From NCBI GenBank assembly GCA_031963045.1, contig JASSUK010000040.1, positions 48,757 through 112,756 on the forward strand: a stretch of 64,000 nt of DNA, in the 5' to 3' direction. The notes beneath the pieces are model-generated. The model saw nothing but the letters and a program-made list of their open reading frames with translations. It was not told the DNA's origin and ran no database searches. Both the position numbers and the translations under genes were made by a program. Positions within the stretch are counted from its first letter, which is position 1; each line of letters opens with the position of its first letter. Positions 8,721 to 18,572 of the stretch are shown in pieces. This stretch comes from JASSUD01 sp031963045. Lineage in GTDB: Bacteria > Pseudomonadota > Gammaproteobacteria > Burkholderiales > Burkholderiaceae.

Positions 8721-10301
8721 TTAGCTGACAGCCTTTTGGGTATTTTTTAGGGATTTCGAACTATTTTTAAAGTAGGCGTAATCAAAGCCCACTAACCATA
8801 ACAAGCCAAAGTACAACAGCACTATCGCAGCTAAACTTGCACCCACTAACCCTATACGTTGCAGTGGCACAGCACCCAAAGCAACCCAATCAAACCGATC
8901 GCGAATCCAAAGCAGTATGCCTGTACTGATCAAGCACACCCCTAAAAGTTTGATGGAAAAACTGCTCCAACCCGGTAGAGGCTTGTAAATATGCTTCTTA
9001 CGCAATCCGATAAAAAGTAATAACGCATTAACGCAAGCCCCTATTCCAATCGATAAAGCCAAACCAGCATGCGCCAATACAGGCACCCACACGACATTAC
9101 TAATTTGCGTCAGGATCAACACCACCACAGCGATGAGCGCAGGAGTGCGAATATCTTGTTTTGCATAAAAGCCCGGAGCTAACACTTTGATTGCAATCAG
9201 TCCAATAAGCCCTGCTCCGTACGCTTGCACTGCCCGGCCTACCTTATGTACATCCTGCGCACTGAATTGACCATAGTGGAAAAGCACTGCTGTAATCGGA
9301 TCTGCAAAAGCTAATAACACTACTACAGCGGGTGCTGCCAGCAAAAAGGTGAGCTTTAACCCCCAATCCAGCAAAGCAGAGTAGTCTTCTGCATCGTGTT
9401 GTGCATGCGCTTTCGATAAGCTGGGCAAAAGCACGGTACCCAAAGCCAAACCAAGCAAAGCAATCGGAAACTCCATTAATCTATCTGCATAGGATAACCA
9501 AGAGACACTCCCCCCGGGTAGATGTGAAGCAATATTCGTATTAATAATCAAGCTCAGTTGCGCTACAGACACAGCAAATGTTGCAGGCACCATCTTAGCC
9601 AGTACACGTTTTACTCCTGGATGCTTCAATGCTTTAAAGGGATTAAGCCCAATTTTTGGCAACATCTTTAACTTTTGCAAAGCGGGGAGTTGGATAGCAA
9701 GCTGCAACACACCACCAACCAGCACCGCCAACGCAAGCGCATACACAGGCGTTGTCATATGAGGTGCAACCCACAAACAAGCGACGATAAAACTGCAATT
9801 CAATAATAAAGGCGCAAACGCGGGCAACGAAAATTGCCGATACACATTCAGCACCCCCGACGCTAAAGACGCTAAAGAAATCAGCGCAATATACGGAAAC
9901 ATCACCCGCGTCATCCACACCGCAGCAGGAAAAGCATCCCCATTTTCCCTCAACCCTGAAGCCACCATAAACACGATGCCTGGAGCACCCACCACTCCAA
10001 TGATGGATAACAACACCAATCCCCAAGCAAGCACGGTTGCTACCGCATCCATCATTGCTTTTGCAGGGTCATGGCCATACTTGTTTTTAAACTCACCAAA
10101 AATCGGTACAAAAGCCTGAGAAAAAGCCCCTTCTGCAGACAAACGCCGCAAAAGATTAGGAATACGAAAAGCCACATTAAATGCATCTGTATACATCCCC
10201 GCACCAAACGTGCGCGCCACTAAGGTTTCGCGTATAAGCCCTGTAATGCGCGAGAGCAAAGTGTATCCACTCACCGTCAAAAGCGCTTTGAATAAATTCA
10301 T
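8721..10301 (-). CDS. murJ: Lipid II flippase MurJ
   Basis: Integral membrane MOP-superfamily flippase moving lipid II across the inner membrane for peptidoglycan synthesis. About 526 residues with some 14 hydrophobic segments. The N-terminus NLFKALLTVSGYTLLSRITG and the following RETLVARTFGAG...DAFNVAFRIPNLLRRL are typical of MurJ, including charged residues in helix 1 and RIPNLLRRL. The ATG at 10301 is used; the open frame continues to 10511 but passes through a degenerate REP and is unlike the family. It is divergent from rpsT, as in Burkholderia. Confidence 0.95.
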   Translation of the reverse strand: MNLFKALLTVSGYTLLSRITGLIRETLVARTFGAGMYTDAFNVAFRIPNLLRRLSAEGAFSQAFVPIFGEFKNKYGHDPAKAMMDAVATVLAWGLVLLSIIGVVGAPGIVFMVASGLRENGDAFPAAVWMTRVMFPYIALISLASLASGVLNVYRQFSLPAFAPLLLNCSFIVACLWVAPHMTTPVYALALAVLVGGVLQLAIQLPALQKLKMLPKIGLNPFKALKHPGVKRVLAKMVPATFAVSVAQLSLIINTNIASHLPGGSVSWLSYADRLMEFPIALLGLALGTVLLPSLSKAHAQHDAEDYSALLDWGLKLTFLLAAPAVVVLLAFADPITAVLFHYGQFSAQDVHKVGRAVQAYGAGLIGLIAIKVLAPGFYAKQDIRTPALIAVVVLILTQISNVVWVPVLAHAGLALSIGIGACVNALLLFIGLRKKHIYKPLPGWSSFSIKLLGVCLISTGILLWIRDRFDWVALGAVPLQRIGLVGASLAAIVLLYFGLLWLVGFDYAYFKNSSKSLKNTQKAVS

Positions 10302-10348
10302 ATCAATAAAGGGAATCAAAAGAAATAGTATTTTGAGAGATGCCAGAA

Positions 10349-10374
10349 CCCCAACATGCAGACCACCAACCTTG
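10349..10374. repeat. Degenerate REP-like remnant
   Basis: CCCCAACATGCAGACCACCA followed by ACC matches the inner and outer arm words of the REP family but lacks the opposite arm. It lies between murJ and rpsT. Confidence 0.45.
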
Positions 10375-10515
10375 AGAGTCTGCCCACTATCTGGGCAAGA
10401 CGCTGCAGGAACAATGCGCGAGTGTACATGGATGTCTCGCATATCATTGTAGTGGTCAGCAGACCGTTTGCACCTAAAGTATCCCAATGCAATATGCAAC
10501 AAAGTCATCAAATTT

Positions 10516-10544
10516 TCTACATATTCCGTATACCTTGTTATAAT
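10516..10544 (+). promoter_or_regulatory. Candidate rpsT promoter
   Basis: TATAAT at 10539-10544 with TCTACA (4 of 6 matches to the -35 consensus) 17 bp upstream. It would give a leader of about 165 nt before rpsT. Confidence 0.55.
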
Positions 10545-10712
10545 CCTCGCCTTTTTACGATTTCACCTTTTGGTTTTGGTCAGCCGGTCAAGGCTTTGAC
10601 TTTGCCAAAGCCTTGGTGCAAGAGTGCTTTGCGCCGAATTCGTATCGCCCAGGCTGCACGCTTTTTCGATTGCGCTCTACTGCACACCTTTATTCAACAG
10701 GAATGGTATTTC

Positions 10713-11009
10713 ATGGCAAATTCTCCTCAAGCACGCAAACGCGCTCGACAAACCGTCAAGACCAATGCGCATAACTCTGGACTACGCTCCAAATTCCGCA
10801 CCGCGATCAAAGCGGTTCGTAAAGCAATCGCCGGCGGCGATGCTGCGCAAGCTAGTCTAGTCTTCAAAGCATCTAGCAAAACCCTAGATATCATTGCGGA
10901 TAAAAAAATAGTCCATAAAAACAAAGCAGCCCGCCATAAAAGCCGCCTTGCCGCCGCTATTAAAAAGGTTGCACTTCAAGCCAGCGCTGCGACTCCTGCA
11001 AGCAATTAA
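10713..11009 (+). CDS. rpsT: 30S ribosomal protein bS20
   Basis: Primary 16S rRNA-binding protein of the small subunit. 98 residues, starting MANSPQARKRARQ, with the basic helical body (RSKFRTAIKAVRKAI, IVHKNKAARHKSRLA). A short Ala/Ser/Pro-rich tail makes it slightly longer than usual. AGGA lies upstream of ATG 10713; the frame is open further upstream but without conservation. A strong terminator follows at 11037. Confidence 0.97.
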   Translation: MANSPQARKRARQTVKTNAHNSGLRSKFRTAIKAVRKAIAGGDAAQASLVFKASSKTLDIIADKKIVHKNKAARHKSRLAAAIKKVALQASAATPASN

Positions 11010-11036
11010 TTGCCGCGGGTCTTGCTACGAATCTAA

Positions 11037-11092
11037 TAAAAAAGCTGTATTGAACAGACTCCAAAGGAGCTCTAGTTCAATACAGCTTTTTT
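11037..11092. terminator. Bidirectional terminator between rpsT and DUF3579 gene
   Basis: 15-bp perfect stem (11041-11055 / 11075-11089, AAAGCTGTATTGAAC and its complement) with an A-run before it and a T-run after it. It serves both convergent genes. Confidence 0.93.
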
Positions 11093-11136
11093 ATTTTGCA
11101 GAAAATAAATAAGACCCGCCTCTGCGAACCTTAAAT

Positions 11137-11469
11137 TTATTTATCCATCTTCAAAAAACATCCTTGCGTAACCACTAAGTTATTGTCGCTAGCAAATCGC
11201 ATTACAAACTCAAAGGCAATAGGTTCGATATCGTGCAAGCGCTCATCCATAACTACGCATTTATGCCCCCCCAATAAAACAGGCCTAACGTAGCGCGAAT
11301 ACTTCAACTTTGCATTAGGCCCATTCGCCCCTGGGCCAAAACGTGACATCACCCCACATAGACGTTCAGCCCAGTCACTAGGCCGGAATTTCTCACCAGC
11401 CACCGTCACGCCTTGAATAAAAAGCTCGCGAGGGCCGTCTTCCGGCAAATCGTCTTGTCGGTCATTCAT
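11137..11469 (-). CDS. DUF3579 family protein
   Basis: 110-residue conserved beta-proteobacterial protein of unknown function. The family core is visible: ELFIQGVT, FRPSDWAERLCGVMSRFG, YSRYVRPV and the final VVTQGCFLKMDK. No signal peptide or membrane segment. In Burkholderia this family sits beside rpsT and argF. Here rpsT is adjacent, but beyond it the argF position is taken by the two large unknown genes. Confidence 0.85.
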   Translation of the reverse strand: MNDRQDDLPEDGPRELFIQGVTVAGEKFRPSDWAERLCGVMSRFGPGANGPNAKLKYSRYVRPVLLGGHKCVVMDERLHDIEPIAFEFVMRFASDNNLVVTQGCFLKMDK

Positions 11470-11822
11470 GGAATGGGCACAAAAAGGTGCAATTATAACG
11501 AGAGCTTTCGTGGGATGCGCTTATAGATATGGCCTGCGCGCAACCTCATCACCCTATCTGTTCATAAATTAGCATGGATAATGTGCTATTTTACAATTCG
11601 TCGAAGATCTGTCTCAAATAAATTGCAGATTTCATATCTTTACTATAAGATTAAAAAAATAAGGTATATAACCTATTTACATAGCAATTTGCCATTAAAC
11701 AATCATCTGCTGTGCGCAATTGCACAGACTATGTGGCACTTGCTCGTGAACCACTCAGCATCCGTGTAGAGCATCCAACATACTCTCTTATACGCGTCGC
11801 TCAACTCACTTCTTGTCACTCT
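11470..11822. other. Intergenic region before the large paralogs
   Basis: 353 bp, AT-rich, between the divergent DUF3579 gene and the first large paralog. I see no clear promoter pair, RNA gene or trace of argF. Confidence 0.5.
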
Positions 11823-14800
11823 ATGACGTTCCTCTCCTCACTTTCTTCCGTCTCCTCCTTCTCCTTTACAAACGAGTTGGCACGCTCCGCGTCAAAACTT
11901 GTAGATGAGGCTGCATTGCGATTGAAAGAGTCAGAGCTTGGGCAGAAAGCATTAGAAGTGACGACCCAAGCAGAGCAAAAACTTAAAGATACCTGCTCAG
12001 AAATGGTTAGCAAAACCACCTCTTCCGAGCTTGGGAAAAAAGTATCAAAAATAGCCACCCAGACAAATAAAAAAGTAGAGAGCTCTTGTTCGAGAAGCCG
12101 TTTAACTCAAGGACATACATACTTAAAAAGACTGTATAAGCTGGCAGATACTTACTCAGAAATCATTAATAAAACTACGCCTGAAGAATTTAAGCAAGCA
12201 TGCGAAGAATTTGAGCAAGCAAACACAAAAGTTAATCAAGCAAAAGAAGGATTTAAGCAAGCACGCACAAAAGTTAACCAAACAGAAGAAGAATTTAAGC
12301 AAGCACACACAAAAGTTAACCAAGCAAAAGAAGAATTTTCTAAGATTCCCGAATTATCTAAGACATGCGAATGCATAAAGGGAAAATTTGAAGAAATTGC
12401 CGAAAGTTTTTTAGCTGTATCTGGAAAACAAATGTCGGCGACCGCTGCGCCAAAGGAAGAAACTGCTGCCACAGATTCAGCGGATTTTGATTATGCTGAA
12501 TTTTCTTCTTTTATTAAGGATTGCTGCTCACCATTTAGCAATGGTGAACTCACATATTTACGCAAAATATTTGAATGCACATCCCAAGTTGAGTTTGCCA
12601 ATAAGAACATAGCAGAACTACTGCTCCCATTTGTATGCAGTGCAATACCAATTTTTGAGGCTAAAAAAGAGGATAAAAATTGGGAAGATAAAGCGGCTGA
12701 GGTAAAAGAAAAGCATCGCATTACGATGGCTCGTGAGCTGTCTGGACATATTCCTCCCTTTCCAGAAAAATCTACACGCGAAACCGCTGAATTAGCAGCA
12801 AACTCCATCGTAGATTTCTTATATAGCAAAAACAATGTACTTCCAGCTTATCTTTTTTATGATTTGCCTGACGATTGTCTCCAACAAATATATCAGTGCA
12901 TGGCAGAATGGGGTGAAATCTTAGGTATGCCAGCGTTACTTCAAGCTTTAAGGCCTGAGATAGCAGCTTTTTTCAAAATACCGCAGAAGCAGAAAACTAA
13001 TGCATCTACAATATTAAAAGTTGACAAAGAGTCTTTTGTCTCGCACCAGCATTATCAAGAACGTCTTATAGAATTATATCAATCTATATACCAACATCGT
13101 CACCTAAAAAAACTAGAAACCGAAGCGATAGAAGAAGCGGAAGAATTCAAAAAAGCTTGCTATACATTTTTAAATCCACCTCAATATAGTGCTTCATTTC
13201 AAGGCCATGAGGCTAACCTACAGCAAAGCTTACAGCAATTTAAAACTGCACTTACAGAGCTGTGGGAAGCTGGTGCTGAACAATGTTTTGATTCTGATAA
13301 AATTATTGCCTGGCAGGTAAATAATATTATTAGCAATAAGCAAGGAAGTTCTGCGAAAAAATTTTCGAATAATAGGGAAAATTTAGAAATCCATAGCCGA
13401 TTACAAAACACGTTTGCGCTAGTAAATAATGCCGATAGGATAAACTCGTCCCTTTTAGCATGGCCTGTATCGCTATGGAGCCAATTTGTCCATGGCGAAA
13501 TTCAACACGTCCTTTCTGACTCTAAGTTAAAAACAACTGCGCATGAATTATTAAAAGTACTCCCTGAGGAAGATCAACTTGCCCTGGTACGCCTACAAGC
13601 AGAGTTTACAGCCCCTCAATTAAGCATAAGTATTTCTGTTCCAGAAAATACTATTACAAACCAGCCACTAACTACAGACTCCATATTTAAAACCACCCTC
13701 TCTTCATTGCTCAACGCGCTTCAAGCTATACAACAGACATTTAAAAATCTGTATGACATTACATGGGCTATTTGCATTAGCTACATGCAGTCAATCTTAG
13801 GCCATCTTCAGCATTTAAGCGGGAAAATACACCCTTCTTCTGAAGAAGCTCCGTTAGACTTGCAATTAAAAGATCTCCCATCAGAAAACGGTAAAATTGC
13901 ACAGGATGATATATTAAATGCCTCCGAGGTTATTAATCTACCTCTGTCTATTCAACCTTCAGATACAGAAAAAAATCAGCATTCGGTAGCAAAAAATCTT
14001 CTCTGCACAGAAATTATTGAAGACTTAGAAACGAAGCTTAACCAAAACGATATAATCAATCGAGTGGATTTTGAGGGTGAAGAGTCTTGCACAACATTGC
14101 TAGAGACCGATCCAAGAATTCTCATATCAACGTTATTTAAAGAATTTAGCGACGCAAATGTTTTTCCCTCCGTATCTTTCAATGAATATGACTATAAAAA
14201 TTCACATTCTGACTATACTAAAAAACACACACTGATTTCTAGGCTACAAGATTTTTGTGATCATTCTCCTTACTTCTTTGACAATCGGGACGAGTTTTTA
14301 TTAATATCTGATATCCTGGGCGCTTCTTCTTATATCCAGAAATATTTGATGGATAGACAAGTACTTCCTCTGTTCATGTCAAAAGGAAAAACTCCTTCCA
14401 CAAAAGAAATACAAAAATCATGCAATTATTTCTTTAGTAGAGAAGAGGATGGTATAAAATTAATTACCTCTTTTAAATATGATGAAGCAAATGAACATGA
14501 TAAGAAAAACAAAACGTTTCATTTGGAAGAGCATGCTCACACCGATGAACGTGGCAATTCCATTCACTTGGAAATAGCGTTAAAAATTAACAAAAATAAT
14601 CAGCTTAAAAGAATAACTATCTTGCCTGCAGAGTCTTCTTATCATTACAACAATGAAGAAGTTTCGCTGCCGATAGATACCAGCAGCCAGCGCCAAGAAA
14701 CGGCCATGCAGCTTGAAGCAAATTCTAGTCAGTCTAGTTTGAATACTTTAGTAGATAAGCCTATTCGCACAAGTACTTCTTCAAGAACACCTCGCAGATT

Positions 14801-14873
14801 TGGTATGCTCCATCGCTCTAGCAGTGGATCTGCTGACAGTTTCCCCGGTATCCCTATGGATAATTTAGCGTAA
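11823..14873 (+). CDS. Large protein of unknown function, paralog 1
   Basis: About 1,016 residues, not recognised. The N-terminal 250 residues are Lys/Glu/Ala-rich and probably coiled coil, including three 14-residue units EEFxQAxTKVNQAK at 12204-12329. A globular middle and C-terminal region is shared with the next gene: FLYSKNNVLP versus FLYRKNKLLP, LSQFIDSEIQ-like, and PAESSYHY near the C-terminus. A Ser/Arg-rich tail follows. No signal peptide; one hydrophobic stretch near the middle. ATG 11823 is the likely start, though no ribosome site is evident and the frame is open to 11712. AT-rich relative to neighbours. A host-directed or surface role is possible but untested. Confidence 0.75.
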   Translation: MTFLSSLSSVSSFSFTNELARSASKLVDEAALRLKESELGQKALEVTTQAEQKLKDTCSEMVSKTTSSELGKKVSKIATQTNKKVESSCSRSRLTQGHTYLKRLYKLADTYSEIINKTTPEEFKQACEEFEQANTKVNQAKEGFKQARTKVNQTEEEFKQAHTKVNQAKEEFSKIPELSKTCECIKGKFEEIAESFLAVSGKQMSATAAPKEETAATDSADFDYAEFSSFIKDCCSPFSNGELTYLRKIFECTSQVEFANKNIAELLLPFVCSAIPIFEAKKEDKNWEDKAAEVKEKHRITMARELSGHIPPFPEKSTRETAELAANSIVDFLYSKNNVLPAYLFYDLPDDCLQQIYQCMAEWGEILGMPALLQALRPEIAAFFKIPQKQKTNASTILKVDKESFVSHQHYQERLIELYQSIYQHRHLKKLETEAIEEAEEFKKACYTFLNPPQYSASFQGHEANLQQSLQQFKTALTELWEAGAEQCFDSDKIIAWQVNNIISNKQGSSAKKFSNNRENLEIHSRLQNTFALVNNADRINSSLLAWPVSLWSQFVHGEIQHVLSDSKLKTTAHELLKVLPEEDQLALVRLQAEFTAPQLSISISVPENTITNQPLTTDSIFKTTLSSLLNALQAIQQTFKNLYDITWAICISYMQSILGHLQHLSGKIHPSSEEAPLDLQLKDLPSENGKIAQDDILNASEVINLPLSIQPSDTEKNQHSVAKNLLCTEIIEDLETKLNQNDIINRVDFEGEESCTTLLETDPRILISTLFKEFSDANVFPSVSFNEYDYKNSHSDYTKKHTLISRLQDFCDHSPYFFDNRDEFLLISDILGASSYIQKYLMDRQVLPLFMSKGKTPSTKEIQKSCNYFFSREEDGIKLITSFKYDEANEHDKKNKTFHLEEHAHTDERGNSIHLEIALKINKNNQLKRITILPAESSYHYNNEEVSLPIDTSSQRQETAMQLEANSSQSSLNTLVDKPIRTSTSSRTPRRFGMLHRSSSGSADSFPGIPMDNLA
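12204..12329 (+). repeat. Three 42-bp in-frame repeats coding a coiled-coil segment
   Basis: Three consecutive 42-bp units starting GAAGRATTTRAGCAAGCA, each coding a 14-residue (two-heptad) unit of the type EEFKQAHTKVNQAK. A fourth unit begins at 12330 and then diverges. Confidence 0.85.
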
Positions 14874-15071
14874 AGGCAAAAAGAAACACCCTACATACTG
14901 CTCTAAACATAAGGACTTGCTCAAAAATAGCCGTTTTTAGGCCAAAATAGATATTAAAAGCCGAAAATTCAGTTTGGAATGAGGCCATAAGATCAGCACA
15001 CTGTATCTAGCACAGACACCGTGTGCTAATCTGGCTCTTCTCTATTCAAACAGAATTTTTTCTGCGACTTC

Positions 15072-17975
15072 ATGTTGACTCAGCTCTCTATTCCTTCTTT
15101 CACTTGTGCAGACATTTTGCAGCGTACGCGCCAGGTAATGCAATTTTTAACAACAAAGCTTTCTTTCGAAACGTATAAAAAAGAAGGCACTGCACTACTA
15201 AAGCTACTTAGCGAACTCACCCCCCCTGTTCCCGCAGAAAACTATAACTCTGCATCGGATTCTCTATTCAATGCCCGTTTGATCGAGCTCAACGATACAT
15301 TTCTTGCTCTAGAGAACGCCCTCCAAAACGCCATATCCACGCGAACCCATTATTCTGAACACGCTAATTTTCTTGAAACATGCTGGTCTGGGCTCACCAT
15401 GGATGAGCAAACCAAGTTGCTCAATGTATTGCAATCTGCTGCATGTATCGAAATGCTTGTTAGAGTGAAGGCACAGATGCCCTCTGCGCTACAGCAAAGC
15501 TGGCTGCGCTTATTAACACAACAATCCTCCATGCACGCTTGCGCTCCTGCTCTGCATGCCATTCATACTCCTGTACTCGAAACCCTCTATGACTGGCTAC
15601 AGTCTTCGCTTGAAACGCAGTTGCAAAATACGTGGAGGGTGCCTTACTTTTATAAAATATTAAGTACTGAAATATGGAGTCGCAAGGCCGCTCAAGCAGA
15701 AGATAAAGATAAAGAAACGCTTAGACTCGTATTTATTGATTCTGTACAAGCAGAAAAAGACTCTGCTGCTGCCGTTAACTTGGAGAGCGCTGCAGCCTCC
15801 ATCGCCCATTTTCTATATCGTAAAAATAAGCTGCTCCCCCAGCATCTCTTTGACTATCTACCCGATGCAGGTCTCAAACAAATAGATATATGCATCCAGA
15901 AATGGGCAGATACTTTGGGCATGAAAAAAATCGAGGCGTCCGAGATAGAAAGGCCTGACGGCGAACGAATGCATGAAAATCAAGTGTATCGGGAACGCGT
16001 GATACAACTACATCGATCTTTACGGCAACACCATCACTTACAAGAATTAGAAGCGCAAGTTGAAGCAAAAATTGCAGATTTTGAGCAGGCTTGCAGCCAG
16101 TTTTTACACCGTGCGCCACTATTGCAACACGCATCTTTACCCGTTTTGGAATCCGTTGATCTAACCCAAGAAATTTTAGCTATCTCTGAAGAGCAGGCCA
16201 AAGAGCACCTTCAGCACAACCTACAACAACTTAAAGCTGTGCTCACCAAATTGTGGGGAGCCAGTGCTGCAGCTCGCTTTAATCCCTATGAAGCGGATTA
16301 CATAGAAGCGCGTAAAACTGCTGATCAAACCCCTCTTTCCTTGCCTCAAAATCCAATCTGGAACCAACACCGCCATACAGCAATATATGATCGGCTACGC
16401 GCCTCGTTAGACGAGGCAATCCATACATCCGCACCAAACTGGCCTACATCAGCTTTAAGCCAATTCATTGATAGCGAAATTCAATATGTCGTCAGCCATT
16501 TAAACCTAAGTGATTGCGATAAGGTATTAACAGCTCTATTTAAAAAAGATGAGCAGCGCTTAGGATATGCCCATAGCGCTCTACTGCACGACACCTGGCA
16601 AAAAAGCTCGGCTTCTGCAGAGGAACCCCTCTTTTTTCAAGCAGTTCAACTTATAAAAAATATACTTAACACCCTATATTCCATTTTATTTTTCCCCCTT
16701 ATCTCACATCTAAAAAATATTTTTACTTATGCTCAAGAGCACGATAACCCAGGCCACTCAAATATTAAAGAACCTGCTCTAACTGATAATATAGAAAATA
16801 CGGCTGATGCACTGACCAATACATTAGAATCCTCTTGCAAGCTCCATGTTGATAGATTATATAAAAGCATATTGCAAGCAGATGCGCGCGAAACCATAAT
16901 TTCTTTTAATGCTTTATTTTCATCAAAACAAGATATTGCTCAAGCCATCCATACCCTCGAGACAGAAGAAAAAAATATCTTATTTTCAGCATTACACTCC
17001 GATGCATTTAAAAATCTACATCATGCCTTGCTCAAAGTCAGCAACTTAATAAAAGAAACCCACCCTCAAAAAAGCGCCCTGCTGCTCGCTTTATCAAGCT
17101 GCTTTTCTCCTCCTATGATGTCTGTTCTTGATACTGCAACACTACAAGCACAGCCACTATATACAGCACCTATAGAACTGGATGCCCTTTCTATTTTTGA
17201 GAATTACAAAGAAGTTATCCAAGAATATTTTCATGTGGATCTTCCAAGAAATGAGGATGAAAATTATAGAATATTGAAAGACTATATTTCAGAAAAAATT
17301 ATGGATACGGTAGAATGCATTTTTAATAATGATTCAAACATCTCCACGATACCTCTAGATACCAGCCCCACGCTTCAAATATCAGAATTATTTGTCAGAG
17401 ATAATGAAAGAAATCTGGTGCAGTGTGTTTCTATTAATGGAGAGGAATACCATTTTCAAAATACACACACTGCTCTGAATACATCTAGCTCATTAAGAGA
17501 GTCAAGACATATTCTTGCTTGTAAGCTACAAGATTTTTGCAACTATCATGAGGAATACGAAGAAAATAAAAATGAATTCGTATTTTTATCTCATTTTTTC
17601 ACACAGTCTTCTTTATTTATTGATACGCATCTTAGTGCTTCAGGCATATTTTCTTTACCTACATTGGGAAGCATTCAGTTTTTGGACAGAGGGCTCAGGT
17701 CATGTACTTTTTATCTCGATAGATGTCTTGATGGCAGCATACAATTAAACATTGCCTTTCAACGCAATATAAAGGCCGTTTCACATCACGACTATGATGA
17801 TGCTCTGCCATGTCAAACGGGTAGCTTTACCAAATGGCAAATTAGTTTAAAAATCGATGCAAAAAATACAAATAAGAAAGTAACACTAGTACCTGCTGAG
17901 TCTTTTTATCACTATAGTTTGGAGCAAGCGCATGCACGCCGGGATTCTGGCTATGTCCTACATATGGCTGCATAG
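15072..17975 (+). CDS. Large protein of unknown function, paralog 2
   Basis: 967 residues, unrecognised, and homologous along most of its length to the upstream gene: FLYRKNKLLP, QHLFDYLPDAGLKQI, YRERVIQLHRS, LQHNLQQLKAVLTKLWGA, WPTSALSQFIDSEIQ and PAESFYHY. It lacks paralog 1's N-terminal coiled-coil repeat region. Predicted mainly helical; one hydrophobic segment (ILNTLYSILFFPLI) could span or touch a membrane. No signal peptide. ATG at 15072. A gap of about 200 bp without a good terminator separates it from paralog 1, so co-transcription is possible. Composition is less AT-biased than paralog 1. Confidence 0.78.
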   Translation: MLTQLSIPSFTCADILQRTRQVMQFLTTKLSFETYKKEGTALLKLLSELTPPVPAENYNSASDSLFNARLIELNDTFLALENALQNAISTRTHYSEHANFLETCWSGLTMDEQTKLLNVLQSAACIEMLVRVKAQMPSALQQSWLRLLTQQSSMHACAPALHAIHTPVLETLYDWLQSSLETQLQNTWRVPYFYKILSTEIWSRKAAQAEDKDKETLRLVFIDSVQAEKDSAAAVNLESAAASIAHFLYRKNKLLPQHLFDYLPDAGLKQIDICIQKWADTLGMKKIEASEIERPDGERMHENQVYRERVIQLHRSLRQHHHLQELEAQVEAKIADFEQACSQFLHRAPLLQHASLPVLESVDLTQEILAISEEQAKEHLQHNLQQLKAVLTKLWGASAAARFNPYEADYIEARKTADQTPLSLPQNPIWNQHRHTAIYDRLRASLDEAIHTSAPNWPTSALSQFIDSEIQYVVSHLNLSDCDKVLTALFKKDEQRLGYAHSALLHDTWQKSSASAEEPLFFQAVQLIKNILNTLYSILFFPLISHLKNIFTYAQEHDNPGHSNIKEPALTDNIENTADALTNTLESSCKLHVDRLYKSILQADARETIISFNALFSSKQDIAQAIHTLETEEKNILFSALHSDAFKNLHHALLKVSNLIKETHPQKSALLLALSSCFSPPMMSVLDTATLQAQPLYTAPIELDALSIFENYKEVIQEYFHVDLPRNEDENYRILKDYISEKIMDTVECIFNNDSNISTIPLDTSPTLQISELFVRDNERNLVQCVSINGEEYHFQNTHTALNTSSSLRESRHILACKLQDFCNYHEEYEENKNEFVFLSHFFTQSSLFIDTHLSASGIFSLPTLGSIQFLDRGLRSCTFYLDRCLDGSIQLNIAFQRNIKAVSHHDYDDALPCQTGSFTKWQISLKIDAKNTNKKVTLVPAESFYHYSLEQAHARRDSGYVLHMAA

Positions 17976-18037
17976 CTTGGGACACGGAACAAGCTTTCAC
18001 CAAGGATGAGTGGAAACCTTGAAAAAGAAGGCTTCTT

Positions 18038-18319
18038 TCAAAAGAAAGTTTTGACAACTAATGTGACAACACCCGCTACCACCATACCAAGCACCCACGT
18101 TATTGCTGAAAATTTGGCATCTATAGTTTTTTCTATAGAGGCAAGACGCCCATCCAGTCTTATTTCCAATTTTTCCAGGTCGGATCTAGTTGCTAAATCC
18201 GCTGTTTCATGCGATTCAAGCAGCGCTGCAGCCTGAGCTTTGGCTTGTTTCGCTGGCACACCTGCTTCCATAAGTGTTTCAGTATATTTAAGTGTATCGA
18301 ACAAAATAGCATGGGCCAC
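18038..18319 (-). CDS. DUF1640 / CCDC90-like coiled-coil membrane protein
   Basis: 93 residues in the DUF1640 pattern: an N-terminal FDTLKYTETLMEAGVPAKQAKAQA segment, a coiled coil (DLEKLEIRLDGRLASIEKTIDAK) and a single C-terminal transmembrane helix (WVLGMVVAGVVTLVV). The eukaryotic relatives sit in the mitochondrial inner membrane; the bacterial role is unknown. The GTG start at 18319 is chosen because AAGGA lies 8 nt upstream. It sits between the large paralogs and trpB. Confidence 0.85.
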   Translation of the reverse strand: MAHAILFDTLKYTETLMEAGVPAKQAKAQAAALLESHETADLATRSDLEKLEIRLDGRLASIEKTIDAKFSAITWVLGMVVAGVVTLVVKTFF

Positions 18320-18527
18320 GGCATATTTCCTTGCAAAAAATTACGCTATTTATGCGAATTTAATATCCTCACCATATTCTTGCGATCAATGAAGATGTCT
18401 ATGCACAGTCTGACACGCGTACGTATTTTGCCCAATATCCCGTTTGGCCAGCAACTTTTTAAGCTTGTATCTAATTAGTTTGAGCATTACCTATTAATGT
18501 TACGCAGGTATTCCAGAGGACCGTGGT

Positions 18528-18546
18528 ATGCATGTTGGTTGGTGGT
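18528..18546. repeat. Degenerate REP-like remnant
   Basis: TATGCATGTTGGTTGGTGG resembles collapsed REP arm words. It is enclosed by a 10-bp inverted repeat ATGTTACGCA (18497-18506) / TGCGTAACAT (18556-18565) just beyond the trpB stop. Confidence 0.4.
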
Positions 18547-18572
18547 TCTACAACGTGCGTAACATCAGTTAC

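Noticed and set aside
10302..10511. 70-residue N-terminal extension of murJ
   Set aside because: It runs through a degenerate REP and is unlike MurJ N-termini; NLFKALLTVSGYTLLSR is the family start.
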